A stretch of DNA of 15,572 nt from the NCBI GenBank assembly GCA_006226895.1, contig SBFN01000190.1:1-15572 (forward strand), given 5' to 3'. The notes under the pieces are model-generated. The model was not told the origin of the DNA and searched no databases. It saw only the letters and a list, made by a program, of their open reading frames with translations. This stretch comes from Deltaproteobacteria bacterium. Lineage in GTDB: Bacteria > Desulfobacterota > Desulfuromonadia > Desulfuromonadales > BM103. Shown piece by piece: positions 1 to 6,622 of this stretch (position 1 is the first letter of the stretch; the number at the start of each line of letters is the position of its first letter). Made by a program: the position numbers and the translations under genes.

Positions 1-419
1 TTGAACTGGCCTGAGAGGTCCTCGCGCAGCCCGCGGTTCTCTTCGACAAGTTCGTGGTGTTGTAGCGCGTTTTTGACCCGGTAGATCAACTCGTCGGGCT
101 CGAAGGGTTTGGTCAGCATGTCGTAAGCACCACGGCGGAGCGCCTGAATCGACATTTCCACCGTCGCATACGCAGTGATCATGATGATCGGCACCTCCGG
201 ATCGCGGTTGCGAACGTGCTGCAGCACCTCAAGACCATCCATTTCCGGCATCTTGATATCGCTGATGATCAGGTCGTAATCGCCGGCTGCGAATTCTGCG
301 ACAGCCTGAACCGGTCGGGTGAAGCTCTTGACCAGGTAACCCTGATCCTTGAGAACTGCTTCCATCATGCGACAGAGGCCTTCTTCGTTGTCGATCAACA
401 TAATGCGCTGAGGCGCCAT
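1..419 (-). CDS. Response regulator, NtrC-like, receiver domain (3' end off window)
   Basis: Cytoplasmic response regulator that would take a phosphoryl group from the adjacent kinase. The visible 139 residues form a full receiver domain: acidic pocket IDNEEG (D10, E12), phospho-acceptor D54 in the segment ISDIKMPEMDG, switch T82, and K104 in LTKPF. After about residue 120 the chain becomes helical (HHELVEENRGLREDL), as in the linker before an AAA+ sigma-54 activator domain, so an NtrC-type regulator is likely; that part lies outside the window. The start is the ATG at 419-417, with GGAGG a few bases upstream inside the end of the kinase gene. The kinase stop and this start overlap by one base (TGATG), which suggests translational coupling. 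One oddity is DN where many receivers have DD in the acidic pocket. The family is certain; the output domain type is inference. Confidence 0.9.
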   Translation of the reverse strand, partial: MAPQRIMLIDNEEGLCRMMEAVLKDQGYLVKSFTRPVQAVAEFAAGDYDLIISDIKMPEMDGLEVLQHVRNRDPEVPIIMITAYATVEMSIQALRRGAYDMLTKPFEPDELIYRVKNALQHHELVEENRGLREDLSGQF

Positions 420-2383
420 CAGAATTCCTCCCGGACAAGCGGCAGGCGAATAGTGACGGTCGTACCCTGGTTCGGGCGACTGGTCATCTGGATGCTGCCG
501 TGATGCTGTTCAATGATTTGCCTGGTGATCGCCAGGCCGAGGCCGGTTCCGCGATCTTTCGTCGTGTAGAAAGGTTCGAAAATTCGCTCAAGGTCCGCTT
601 CGTCAATGCCGCTGCCGGAGTCGGCGAAGGTCATCACGACATCGTCCTCTTCCGGATAGGTCCTTACCGTGAGTATGCCACCATCCTCCATGGCTGCGCC
701 AGCATTGAGGATCAGGTTGATTGCCACCTGGCGAATCTGGTCACCGTCGATCAGAATCTCTGGCAAATCATCCGTAAATTGCCTGTCGATTTTCACGCCG
801 TGCATGTCGGTGTGGTTGGCAGCAAAGCTGACGATCTGGTCGAGCAACTGGTTGAGGTCGGTTTCAGCAAACTCAGGTTGCGGTGTCCGCGCGTAGTTAA
901 GCAGGTCCTGAACGATCTTCTTGCAACGTTTGCTCTCCCGCTTGATCTCATGGATGAAGTGGTGATTTGGGTCTTCCGGGTCGAGTTTGTTTTCGAGGTA
1001 GCCGGCGTAGCCGAGAATCACACCGAGGGGGTTGTTGATCTCGTGTGCGACTCCCGATGAAAGGATGCCGAGAGAGGCCATCTTGCCCTGCTGGGCGAGG
1101 CTGGCTTCCAGCTCGCGGTTGCGTTGCAGGCTACTGGTCATGCGGTTAAAGGTGACAGCCAGTTCTCCAAGCTCATCGCGGCTGGTGATCTCCATCTGAC
1201 GATGGAACTGACCGCGTTTGATGTCGCGGATCACCGATGTCATGTGACGGATCGGGTCGGAGAGGATCTTGGCGGCCAGAAAAACCAGCAGAATGGCAAT
1301 CGTGCCGACCAGGAGAGAGATTACTCCGAGGCTGCCGAGAATCCGGCCCTTGATCAGGTTGGTCTCCCGGTAAAACTCATCTTCATAGGACCCGACGGCG
1401 ACGATCCAGTCCCAGGGCTGATAGTGCAGGTAGCGGACGATTTTGCGTCGCGCCTTCTTCTCACCAGGGTTCTGCCAGGGATAACGGATCCACCCTTCGC
1501 GTTGTTTGCACATGCGTTCTATAAAGGGGATACCGTCCGAATCCTTAGAGGCGTAAATGTTTTCACCTTCGGCCTCGGGATGGATGGTCAGCGTTCCCTT
1601 ACGATCCATGCAGTAGATGTAGCCGGTCTGGCCGACCAGTTTGGCATTGATCCTGTTCTTGAGCTCTGTAAAAGCCTGTTGCTCGGCAGCGGGATTCTCG
1701 TAGGTCTCATCCAGGTAGCCCCCGGCGGCGATAATCCAGTCCCAGGGCTCATAGTAACGATAGACCACCATCTTCTGCCGGGCGACACTGTCACCTAGCT
1801 CCGCATTCCGCCAGGGATAGATAATTGTCAGCAGCTTGTCGGGAGTTGTTTTCGTCGCCGCCTTGCACATGGCGCGGATGAAAAGTCTGCCATCTTCATC
1901 TTTTTCGCTATAGACGTTTTCACCCTCCCGGGCAATGTGTACCGTCAGGTCGCCTTTGCTGGTCATGGCGTAGATGTAGCCGGTTTCTCCAACCTGAACC
2001 CTCTTCAGGGCGCTGCGAGCCGCCTGTTTGGCACTGTCGATATCAATCTCACCGTTGCGGAACTGTTTATCCTGGGCCTCGACCATGCTGTAGGCGAGAT
2101 TGGTCAGGCTGGCCAACTCCTGTTCGGTGGCGGTTTTCTTGTCTTCACGGTAAACCTGGAACTGTTGATTGTGGGCATCGAGCAGATCGATGGTGAAGGC
2201 GGCCAGATGATCGAGATCGTCCATGCTGGTCTGGGTGATGCCGAGGTGTGCCTGCCGGTAGGCGATCCAGCCGACCACCGTACCCACCACGAAAAGCGGG
2301 ATCAGCACCAGCGGCAAAACGACGACAGTCATCTTCCAGCGGATTTTAAGGTTGTTGACGAATTTGAAAAGGTGACGGCTCAT
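419..2383 (-). CDS. Sensor histidine kinase with tandem Cache modules, HAMP, HisKA and HATPase
   Basis: Inner-membrane sensor kinase of 654 residues, partner of the overlapping response regulator. Order: short cytoplasmic start, membrane helix about 17-43, periplasmic region about 44-346, membrane helix about 347-373, HAMP about 374-422, then the kinase core. The core shows the phospho-accepting H447 in SSGVAHEINNP, the N-box around N556 and N560, the G1 motif DSGSGI (588-593), the F-box FEPFYTTK (602-609) and the G2 motif GTGLGLA (612-618). The periplasmic part holds two copies of one module (about 130-228 and 248-339), both with VGxTGYIYxM, KGxLTxH, EGENxY, KDxDG, MCK, YPW and PWDWIxAxGxYxDExY, as in small-ligand Cache domains. 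The ligand cannot be told; organic acids are common for Cache sensors. The ATG at 2383 is chosen because a candidate promoter lies just upstream; the ribosome site is weak. Confidence 0.93.
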   Translation of the reverse strand: MSRHLFKFVNNLKIRWKMTVVVLPLVLIPLFVVGTVVGWIAYRQAHLGITQTSMDDLDHLAAFTIDLLDAHNQQFQVYREDKKTATEQELASLTNLAYSMVEAQDKQFRNGEIDIDSAKQAARSALKRVQVGETGYIYAMTSKGDLTVHIAREGENVYSEKDEDGRLFIRAMCKAATKTTPDKLLTIIYPWRNAELGDSVARQKMVVYRYYEPWDWIIAAGGYLDETYENPAAEQQAFTELKNRINAKLVGQTGYIYCMDRKGTLTIHPEAEGENIYASKDSDGIPFIERMCKQREGWIRYPWQNPGEKKARRKIVRYLHYQPWDWIVAVGSYEDEFYRETNLIKGRILGSLGVISLLVGTIAILLVFLAAKILSDPIRHMTSVIRDIKRGQFHRQMEITSRDELGELAVTFNRMTSSLQRNRELEASLAQQGKMASLGILSSGVAHEINNPLGVILGYAGYLENKLDPEDPNHHFIHEIKRESKRCKKIVQDLLNYARTPQPEFAETDLNQLLDQIVSFAANHTDMHGVKIDRQFTDDLPEILIDGDQIRQVAINLILNAGAAMEDGGILTVRTYPEEDDVVMTFADSGSGIDEADLERIFEPFYTTKDRGTGLGLAITRQIIEQHHGSIQMTSRPNQGTTVTIRLPLVREEF

Positions 2384-2415
2384 AATCGCATTAACTCAGG
2401 TTTAGAAACGAGGCG

Positions 2416-2444
2416 ATTATGCGGTCTACGGTATAAAAAAGCAA
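2416..2444 (-). promoter_or_regulatory. Candidate sigma-70 promoter of the kinase-regulator operon
   Basis: On the minus strand, TTGCTT (2444-2439) and CATAAT (2421-2416) are separated by 17 bases. The -10 matches the consensus at five of six positions and the -35 at three. It would start transcription about 25 bases before the kinase ATG. Sequence match only. Confidence 0.4.
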
Positions 2445-2513
2445 GTAGGGGTTGCGCCGAAGGCGCACGGGGCGAGGTACGGGGAACGAGGTACGAGAAA
2501 AACCCAAAAAAAT

Positions 2514-2619
2514 GTTTAACGCAGAGACGCAAAAGCGCAGAGAAAAAACTTCAAAGTTTTAAAAATGGATCAATTCTGACTATTGATCTCTGCGTCTCCG
2601 CGTCTTTTCGTTAGTAAAC
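2514..2619. repeat. Imperfect inverted repeat of GCAGAGACGC type
   Basis: The left arm (2514-2548) reads GTTTAACGCAGAGACGC and then AAAAGCGCAGAG. The right arm (2585-2619), read on the other strand, begins GTTTACTAACG and continues with AAAAGACGCGGAG and ACGCAGAG. The arms share their GTTTA ends and ACGCAGAG-like repeat units but not one continuous register. Between them is a small perfect hairpin AAAACTT-CA-AAGTTTT (2545-2560). No coding capacity is visible. Confidence 0.7.
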
Positions 2620-2673
2620 AGCCTGAGCTTGCTTTGCTTTTGTTTTGGTTATAGGTCCGAAAAAAAAGAGTTG

Positions 2674-2693
2674 TTCTCTGTGCCCTCTGTGTC
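2674..2693 (-). repeat. CACAGAG-type purine repeat, copy 1
   Basis: Read on the minus strand it is GACACAGAGGGCACAGAGAA. It matches 18 of 20 bases of the copy at 14984-15003, which lies in the plus orientation. Both copies are intergenic, and both have a GAGAGA-ACGAA-CGAG-like segment to their right on the plus strand. Confidence 0.7.
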
Positions 2694-2791
2694 TCTAGTG
2701 AGAGAAACGAACGAGTGGTAAAGAGAATTATTAATCCTGACAATAACTACTGGAGTGAAGTAGATAACCAGATTACCTTTTCCCGGGTTCC

Positions 2792-3913
2792 TCAATATAG
2801 ATCATACTTCAGCAAGCGACATTCAATCGGCCCATTATAGAGCACGATGCGGCGGGAGGCTTTCAGGCCGACTTGTTTGGCGAGGGCAAGGTTGCCGGTA
2901 AACACCCAGGCTGTCCAGCCTTTCCAGTTCTGTTTGAAGGTGTCGCCGATTTTACGGTAGAAGGCCGTAAGCTCTTCTTCGTTGCCGAGGCGTTCACCAT
3001 AAGGTGGGTTGCAGATCAGTGTGCCTTGTGAGGCGGGCGCTTCCAGCTTGGCAAAGTCGCTGTAGGACCAACGAATTTTTGCACCGATACCGGCACTGTC
3101 GGCGTTTCGACGGGCCAGGTCAACGGAGCGTTTGTCCCGGTCACTGCCGAAAATCAAATTGGCCGGGAGCTCTCTCTTTGTTGTTTCAGCTTCTTCGAGC
3201 AAGTTCTTCCAGAGTGCGGCGTTGAAATCCGGCCAGCGCTGAAAACCAAAGTCGGGAGAGAGCAGACCCGCGGCATGATTGCCGGCGAGCTGGGCGGCTT
3301 CAAGGGGCAGGCTGCCGGAGCCGCACATGGGGTCGACAAAGGGAGACGTCTGATTCCAGCCGGTCAGGGCGACGAGCCCGGCGGCGAGGGTTTCCTTGAG
3401 TGGCGCGACCGTTGGGTCTCTTCGATACCCACGTTTATGCAGGCCGGTTCCCGCCAGGTCGAGGCTGATGGTGCACTGGTTGCGTGCCAGGTGCATATTA
3501 ACGCGCAGATCCGGATCTTTCGCATCAACATTTGGGCGCTGGCCGGTCCGATCCCTGATCTTGTCGACAATGGCGTCCTTGGTCTTCAAGGCGGCAAAAT
3601 GAGAGTGGGTGATCACCGAATCGCGCAGCTTGGCGCCAACGGCCAGGGTCATCTGCGAAGTCATCAGCTCGTCCCAGTTGAGGGCATAGACACCTTCGTA
3701 GAGAGCTTCCTCGGAAGGGCAGGGAAAGCTGGCAATCGGCTGTAGAACCCGGTTGGCTGTGCGCAACCAGAGACAGGCTTTGTAGCCGTCTTTAAAGGTG
3801 CCGCTGAAGTTGACGCCGCCGTTGCCAGGGACGACATCGCGGGTGCCAAGGGCGGTCAGTTCGGCAGCGAGGACGTCTTCGAGCCCTTTTGTAGTCGTTG
3901 CAAAAAACTTCAT
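2792..3913 (-). CDS. THUMP-domain class I RNA (guanine-N2) methyltransferase, RlmL-like
   Basis: Cytoplasmic SAM-dependent RNA methyltransferase of the COG0116 (RlmL/YcbY N-terminal) family, which makes m2G in 23S rRNA in characterised members. The 373 residues fit the single-enzyme form rather than the fused RlmKL form. The N-terminal ferredoxin-like/THUMP part (about 1-155) starts KFFATTTKGLEDVLAAEL. The methyltransferase domain follows, with the SAM-binding motif FVDPMCGSGSLPLEAA (192-207), the acidic-loop region FGSDRD (255-260) and the catalytic NPPYGER (302-308). It is the last gene of the minus-strand cluster, 19 bases after the permease stop. That spacing suggests cotranscription, though a functional link with a permease is not evident. 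The ATG at 3913 gives the conserved family N-terminus; the ribosome site before it is weak. The exact target base is inferred, not visible. Confidence 0.9.
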   Translation of the reverse strand: MKFFATTTKGLEDVLAAELTALGTRDVVPGNGGVNFSGTFKDGYKACLWLRTANRVLQPIASFPCPSEEALYEGVYALNWDELMTSQMTLAVGAKLRDSVITHSHFAALKTKDAIVDKIRDRTGQRPNVDAKDPDLRVNMHLARNQCTISLDLAGTGLHKRGYRRDPTVAPLKETLAAGLVALTGWNQTSPFVDPMCGSGSLPLEAAQLAGNHAAGLLSPDFGFQRWPDFNAALWKNLLEEAETTKRELPANLIFGSDRDKRSVDLARRNADSAGIGAKIRWSYSDFAKLEAPASQGTLICNPPYGERLGNEEELTAFYRKIGDTFKQNWKGWTAWVFTGNLALAKQVGLKASRRIVLYNGPIECRLLKYDLY

Positions 3914-3932
3914 TACTTACTTTCGTTGGTCG

Positions 3933-5066
3933 TTAATGGGGTCGGTCGCTCTCGAGCGCGGTTTCCGGCAGGCGGAACGTGCGGCGATAGGCGCGAATTT
4001 CCAGCAGGGTGATTTTAACGATACTGACGATCGGCACACCGATGATCATGCCGATAATTCCGTAGAGCTTGCCGCCGACGATAATGGCGAAGAAGACCAG
4101 CAACGGATGCAGGTTAGAAACTCTGGAGATAAGAACCGGGATCAGGATGAAGTTGTCGATCAAGACCTGGGCGATGAGGATGTAGAGAATAACAATCCAC
4201 CAGAACTGACCACCTGCACCAAGATCGACGAAGGCAATCAGAATGCCGGGGATCATGCCGATGATGGGGCCGATATAGGGGATCAGGTTGGTGACGCCAG
4301 CGAATATGCCAAGCATGGGGGCGTAGCGAATGTCAGTCAGTGATAATCCCAGGGTGATCACCAGACCGATGATGATTGCTTCTATGATTCTGCCGCGAAT
4401 GAAGTGCGCGAGTTGACGGCTGATCAGGTAGGAGAGGTCGCGAATCATCTCAAAATGTCGATTCGGCGCGAGGGCGACACAGGAGCGCATGATTTTGCGC
4501 CCGTCACGCAGGAAAAAGAAAGTGAAGAGTGGAACGATCACCATCAAGCCGCCGACTTTCATGGCGGAATGTGGTGTTTGCGCCAGGATGGCAGCCATCA
4601 ACTGTTCTGCCCAGATGCGTACCTTGGTCGGGAACGCATAACTTTCAATCAGCGGGAAGCGTTCGTGCAGACCTGTCATGAGGCTCTTTAGCGTCTCGAT
4701 CATCTGCGCAGTGTAGCGCGGGAAATCAGTCCGCATATTACTCCAGAACTCCTGCCAGTGTGGCGTCAGCCAGAGGGCGGCCAGCAAGAACAGACCCAGG
4801 GTCAGAATATAAACAATGAATATGCTGCCGGTGCGTGTAAAGAGCCTTTCCATCTGGTTGACCAGGGGGTCGAGGAGAAAAGAGAGCACCAACGATAAGA
4901 GGAGTGGCAGAAAAAGAACAGAAAAGGCCGCACGGGAAAGACCGGTCAGCGATGAAGCCGATGAGTAGACCGCCAGACCGCAGGCGATCGCAGCGCTGAG
5001 GACCAAAAAGGCCAAAGCCACCTGACCACGGGTCCAGCCGCGAGGACTCTGACTGACGCTGCTCAT
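3933..5066 (-). CDS. AI-2E/PerM family inner-membrane transporter
   Basis: Polytopic inner-membrane protein of 377 residues from the AI-2E exporter superfamily (PerM, UPF0118). Membrane segments are visible near 15-37, 45-66, 78-101, 170-187, 228-246 and in the C-terminal block 250-352. The family signature is intact: IPYIGPIIGMIPG (262-274), then DNFILIPVLISR (304-315), LHPLLVFFAIIVGG (319-332) and IIGMIIGVP (337-345). A soluble loop lies at about 102-165. Members have been linked to autoinducer-2 export and, in other bacteria, to sodium/proton exchange, so the substrate here is open. Its start overlaps the stop of the cyclic-nucleotide-binding gene by four bases (ATGA), which implies translational coupling and roughly matched output of the two proteins. 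Confidence 0.9.
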   Translation of the reverse strand: MSSVSQSPRGWTRGQVALAFLVLSAAIACGLAVYSSASSLTGLSRAAFSVLFLPLLLSLVLSFLLDPLVNQMERLFTRTGSIFIVYILTLGLFLLAALWLTPHWQEFWSNMRTDFPRYTAQMIETLKSLMTGLHERFPLIESYAFPTKVRIWAEQLMAAILAQTPHSAMKVGGLMVIVPLFTFFFLRDGRKIMRSCVALAPNRHFEMIRDLSYLISRQLAHFIRGRIIEAIIIGLVITLGLSLTDIRYAPMLGIFAGVTNLIPYIGPIIGMIPGILIAFVDLGAGGQFWWIVILYILIAQVLIDNFILIPVLISRVSNLHPLLVFFAIIVGGKLYGIIGMIIGVPIVSIVKITLLEIRAYRRTFRLPETALESDRPH

Positions 5067-5596
5067 GTCTCGACATTCTCAGGAGAAATGTCTTCCCCCA
5101 GTTGATTCTGCAGGCGACGAATCTCCAGGCTTGCCGCCTGCAGACGCTCGCTGACGACCCGGGTCAAGCCAAGAAAGATACTGCTTGAGATGGCGGGTTT
5201 TCTTTCCGCCAGCTCCAGGACGTCGGCGCGAAACAAGCCGACCAGTTCGGTATTCTCAAGTGTTCTGGCCGAAGCTGCCCGTGGTGCAGGAGCCGTCAGG
5301 GTGGTTTCACCAAAGAAGTCGCCGGGGCCAAGCCTTGCCAACTCGTCTTCCACGCCATTCTGCGACCTGGCATAAATCTTAACCATGCCGCTGCGAATCA
5401 TGTACATCCCGGAGCCAGGATCATTCTCTTCGAAGACGGTTTCGTTTGCCTTGTAGTTGCGCACGTGGACAATGCTTTCGAGGGTTGCTAATGACCGCGG
5501 CGAGAGCTCCGAGAAGATCGGCAGGTGCTTGAGGAAGTAGGCCAGTGATTCTTCGTCCAGTTTTTTGTGGAAAATATTGGTCCAGAGGGGATCCAT
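5063..5596 (-). CDS. Stand-alone cyclic nucleotide-binding domain protein
   Basis: A 177-residue cytoplasmic protein with one CRP-type cyclic nucleotide-binding fold (about 20-150) and no helix-turn-helix after it, so it is not a CRP/FNR transcription factor. The fold begins FLKHLPIFSELSP (21-33). It has the glycine-turn segment GSGMYMIRSG (61-70) and the phosphate-binding cassette GDFFGETTL (92-100) followed by PRAASAR (105-111), where R111 sits about where CRP uses an arginine to hold the cyclic phosphate. A helical tail (about 140-168) may form a coiled coil. The start ATG at 5596 has AGGAG close upstream and follows the secreted-protein stop by 12 bases. The stop overlaps the permease start, so the likeliest partner is that permease, by inference. 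Whether cAMP, cGMP or nothing binds is unknown. Confidence 0.88.
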   Translation of the reverse strand: MDPLWTNIFHKKLDEESLAYFLKHLPIFSELSPRSLATLESIVHVRNYKANETVFEENDPGSGMYMIRSGMVKIYARSQNGVEDELARLGPGDFFGETTLTAPAPRAASARTLENTELVGLFRADVLELAERKPAISSSIFLGLTRVVSERLQAASLEIRRLQNQLGEDISPENVET

Positions 5597-5608
5597 CGGT
5601 TTCTCCTT

Positions 5609-6481
5609 TTATTTGACTTTAAGGCGGGTCTGGATGTCCTCGGGAATCGGTTGATTGAGCTGGTAGTCTTTGAAAAATACTTCCAGCGTCTCCTGCAAAT
5701 CAGGACGGTTGATCGTGCGCAGCATACTTGTCGGCAGGACGAAGTTATCGATCTCTGCGAGAGTTGCTTCAAAAATATCTTCTACTTTGCCATCGGGGCT
5801 GGTGACCTGAAAACGTTCGGGGATGTGCCCTCCGGGTATTTCGAGATAACGAATCTCAACGGTCAGCTGCAAGCCACCCTCGACAGAGAGGTTCATCTCG
5901 TTGACGGTGTTTGTCCGGGTGTCAATGTCAAAGGTCAGCGTGTTGACCTGTTTTTGCGGCAAACGCATGCCGCTGGCATAAAAGGCTCCGTGCAGATCTG
6001 TTGGTTTGTTGAATGTGATTTCCAGGCGGTGAATCAATTGCTCGGCCAGGGCGACTTCGCTGGACTTGAGCTTGGCGTTTTTGATCAGCGTTTGGCGTGA
6101 ATCTGCATGATCTGCGGGCAGGATCATCTCATTTAGTTCAATCGCCAGGTTGGCGGAGAGGCGCTTGACCATTTTTTCGACGTATGGGGTGAGCGTTTCG
6201 TTTTTCGCAAAGACGAGGCCTTCTCCGTTGCGCTGCCAGAACTTGACAATGACAGGAGGCGACGGCGGTTTGACGTCTGCCGGTATGCCGGCGGTCATGC
6301 TGGACATCATCTCCTCAATTCGTGATGTCTCCACAGTGACCAGGTAGTTCTGCAGTTCTGGTTGTATGAGAGCGTTCGCCGCAACGACCTTTTCAAGGAC
6401 GGCCAGATTGTCATTGGCAAAAAGAGTTGTTGGTGTGGTCAGAATGAGAAAAGACAGAACCACGAGAGAGGATCGAAACAT
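5609..6481 (-). CDS. Secreted protein of unknown function (possibly LolA-like fold)
   Basis: Not assigned to a known family with confidence. The frame is open to 6517, but the start is taken at the ATG ending at 6481 because GGAGGG lies eight bases before it and the resulting N-terminus is a clean signal peptide (MFRSSLVVLSFLILTTPTTLFA, cut after about residue 22). The mature protein of about 268 residues is soluble with no further membrane segment and no cysteine. The region about 155-240 has alternating strand-like patterns (LTFDIDTRTNTVNEMNLSV, then LQLTVEIRYLEI, then RFQVTSPDGKVEDIF). These recall the half-barrel proteins of the LolA/LppX group, but this is only a resemblance. It is the first gene of the four-gene minus-strand cluster, 12 bases before the nucleotide-binding gene, and is transcribed divergently from uvrC. 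Confidence 0.75.
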   Translation of the reverse strand: MFRSSLVVLSFLILTTPTTLFANDNLAVLEKVVAANALIQPELQNYLVTVETSRIEEMMSSMTAGIPADVKPPSPPVIVKFWQRNGEGLVFAKNETLTPYVEKMVKRLSANLAIELNEMILPADHADSRQTLIKNAKLKSSEVALAEQLIHRLEITFNKPTDLHGAFYASGMRLPQKQVNTLTFDIDTRTNTVNEMNLSVEGGLQLTVEIRYLEIPGGHIPERFQVTSPDGKVEDIFEATLAEIDNFVLPTSMLRTINRPDLQETLEVFFKDYQLNQPIPEDIQTRLKVK

Positions 6482-6622
6482 ATAAAAGTCCCTCCACAAA
6501 GAGCCGTTGGTTGACACCTCTTATAGAGCATTGATACTTTGAAAATACGAAGATGGAAAAGCAACCCCAAATCTATTTATCTTCAAGATAATCGATTGTT
6601 TAGCTAGTTGCAAGGAGCTTCT
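6482..6622. promoter_or_regulatory. Divergent control region between the secreted-protein cluster and uvrC
   Basis: This 141-bp spacer, with its AT-rich core, separates two outward-facing transcription units. On the plus strand TTGACA (6511-6516) and GATACT (6533-6538) with a 16-base spacer form a good sigma-70-like promoter, giving uvrC a leader of about 75-80 bases. On the minus strand TATAAG (6525-6520) is a possible -10 for the secreted-protein cluster, but no good -35 is seen. If both are real, the two promoters overlap and would compete for polymerase. Sequence match only. Confidence 0.45.
6577..6591. promoter_or_regulatory. Perfect 15-base palindrome, candidate operator
   Basis: TTATCTT-C-AAGATAA is a perfect inverted repeat of seven-base arms around one central base. 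It lies about 40 bases after the candidate uvrC -10 and 21 bases before the uvrC ribosome site, so it is in the leader. It also lies upstream of the possible minus-strand -10. Its size suits a dimeric repressor; the protein is unknown. It does not resemble a LexA box that I recognise. Confidence 0.45.

Larger units (their letters stand above)
2384..2791. other. Intergenic spacer of 408 bp with repeats, no gene seen
   Basis: No convincing coding sequence. From left to right it holds the kinase promoter, a small hairpin TGCGCC-GAA-GGCGCA (2453-2467), two GAGGTACG-type direct repeats (about 2474-2496), a long imperfect inverted repeat (2514-2619) and a purine/pyrimidine repeat (2674-2693). The plus-strand open frame that crosses 1937-2614 is mostly antisense to the kinase gene and has no protein features. 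The spacer separates two minus-strand transcription units, so some of these structures could end the upstream methyltransferase transcript, but no classic hairpin followed directly by a T-run is present. Confidence 0.7.

Noticed and set aside
1937..2614. Plus-strand open frame of 225 codons reaching into the spacer
   Set aside because: Mostly antisense to the kinase gene, ends in repeat sequence, has no ribosome site or domain.
2514..2619. CRISPR array or insertion sequence end
   Set aside because: Repeat units are degenerate and unevenly spaced with no spacers. No transposase, target duplication or cas gene is present.
2661..2668. T-run on the minus strand as an intrinsic terminator for the methyltransferase transcript
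   Set aside because: The nearest stem (about 2691-2708) is more than 20 bases away from the T-run, so the geometry is wrong.
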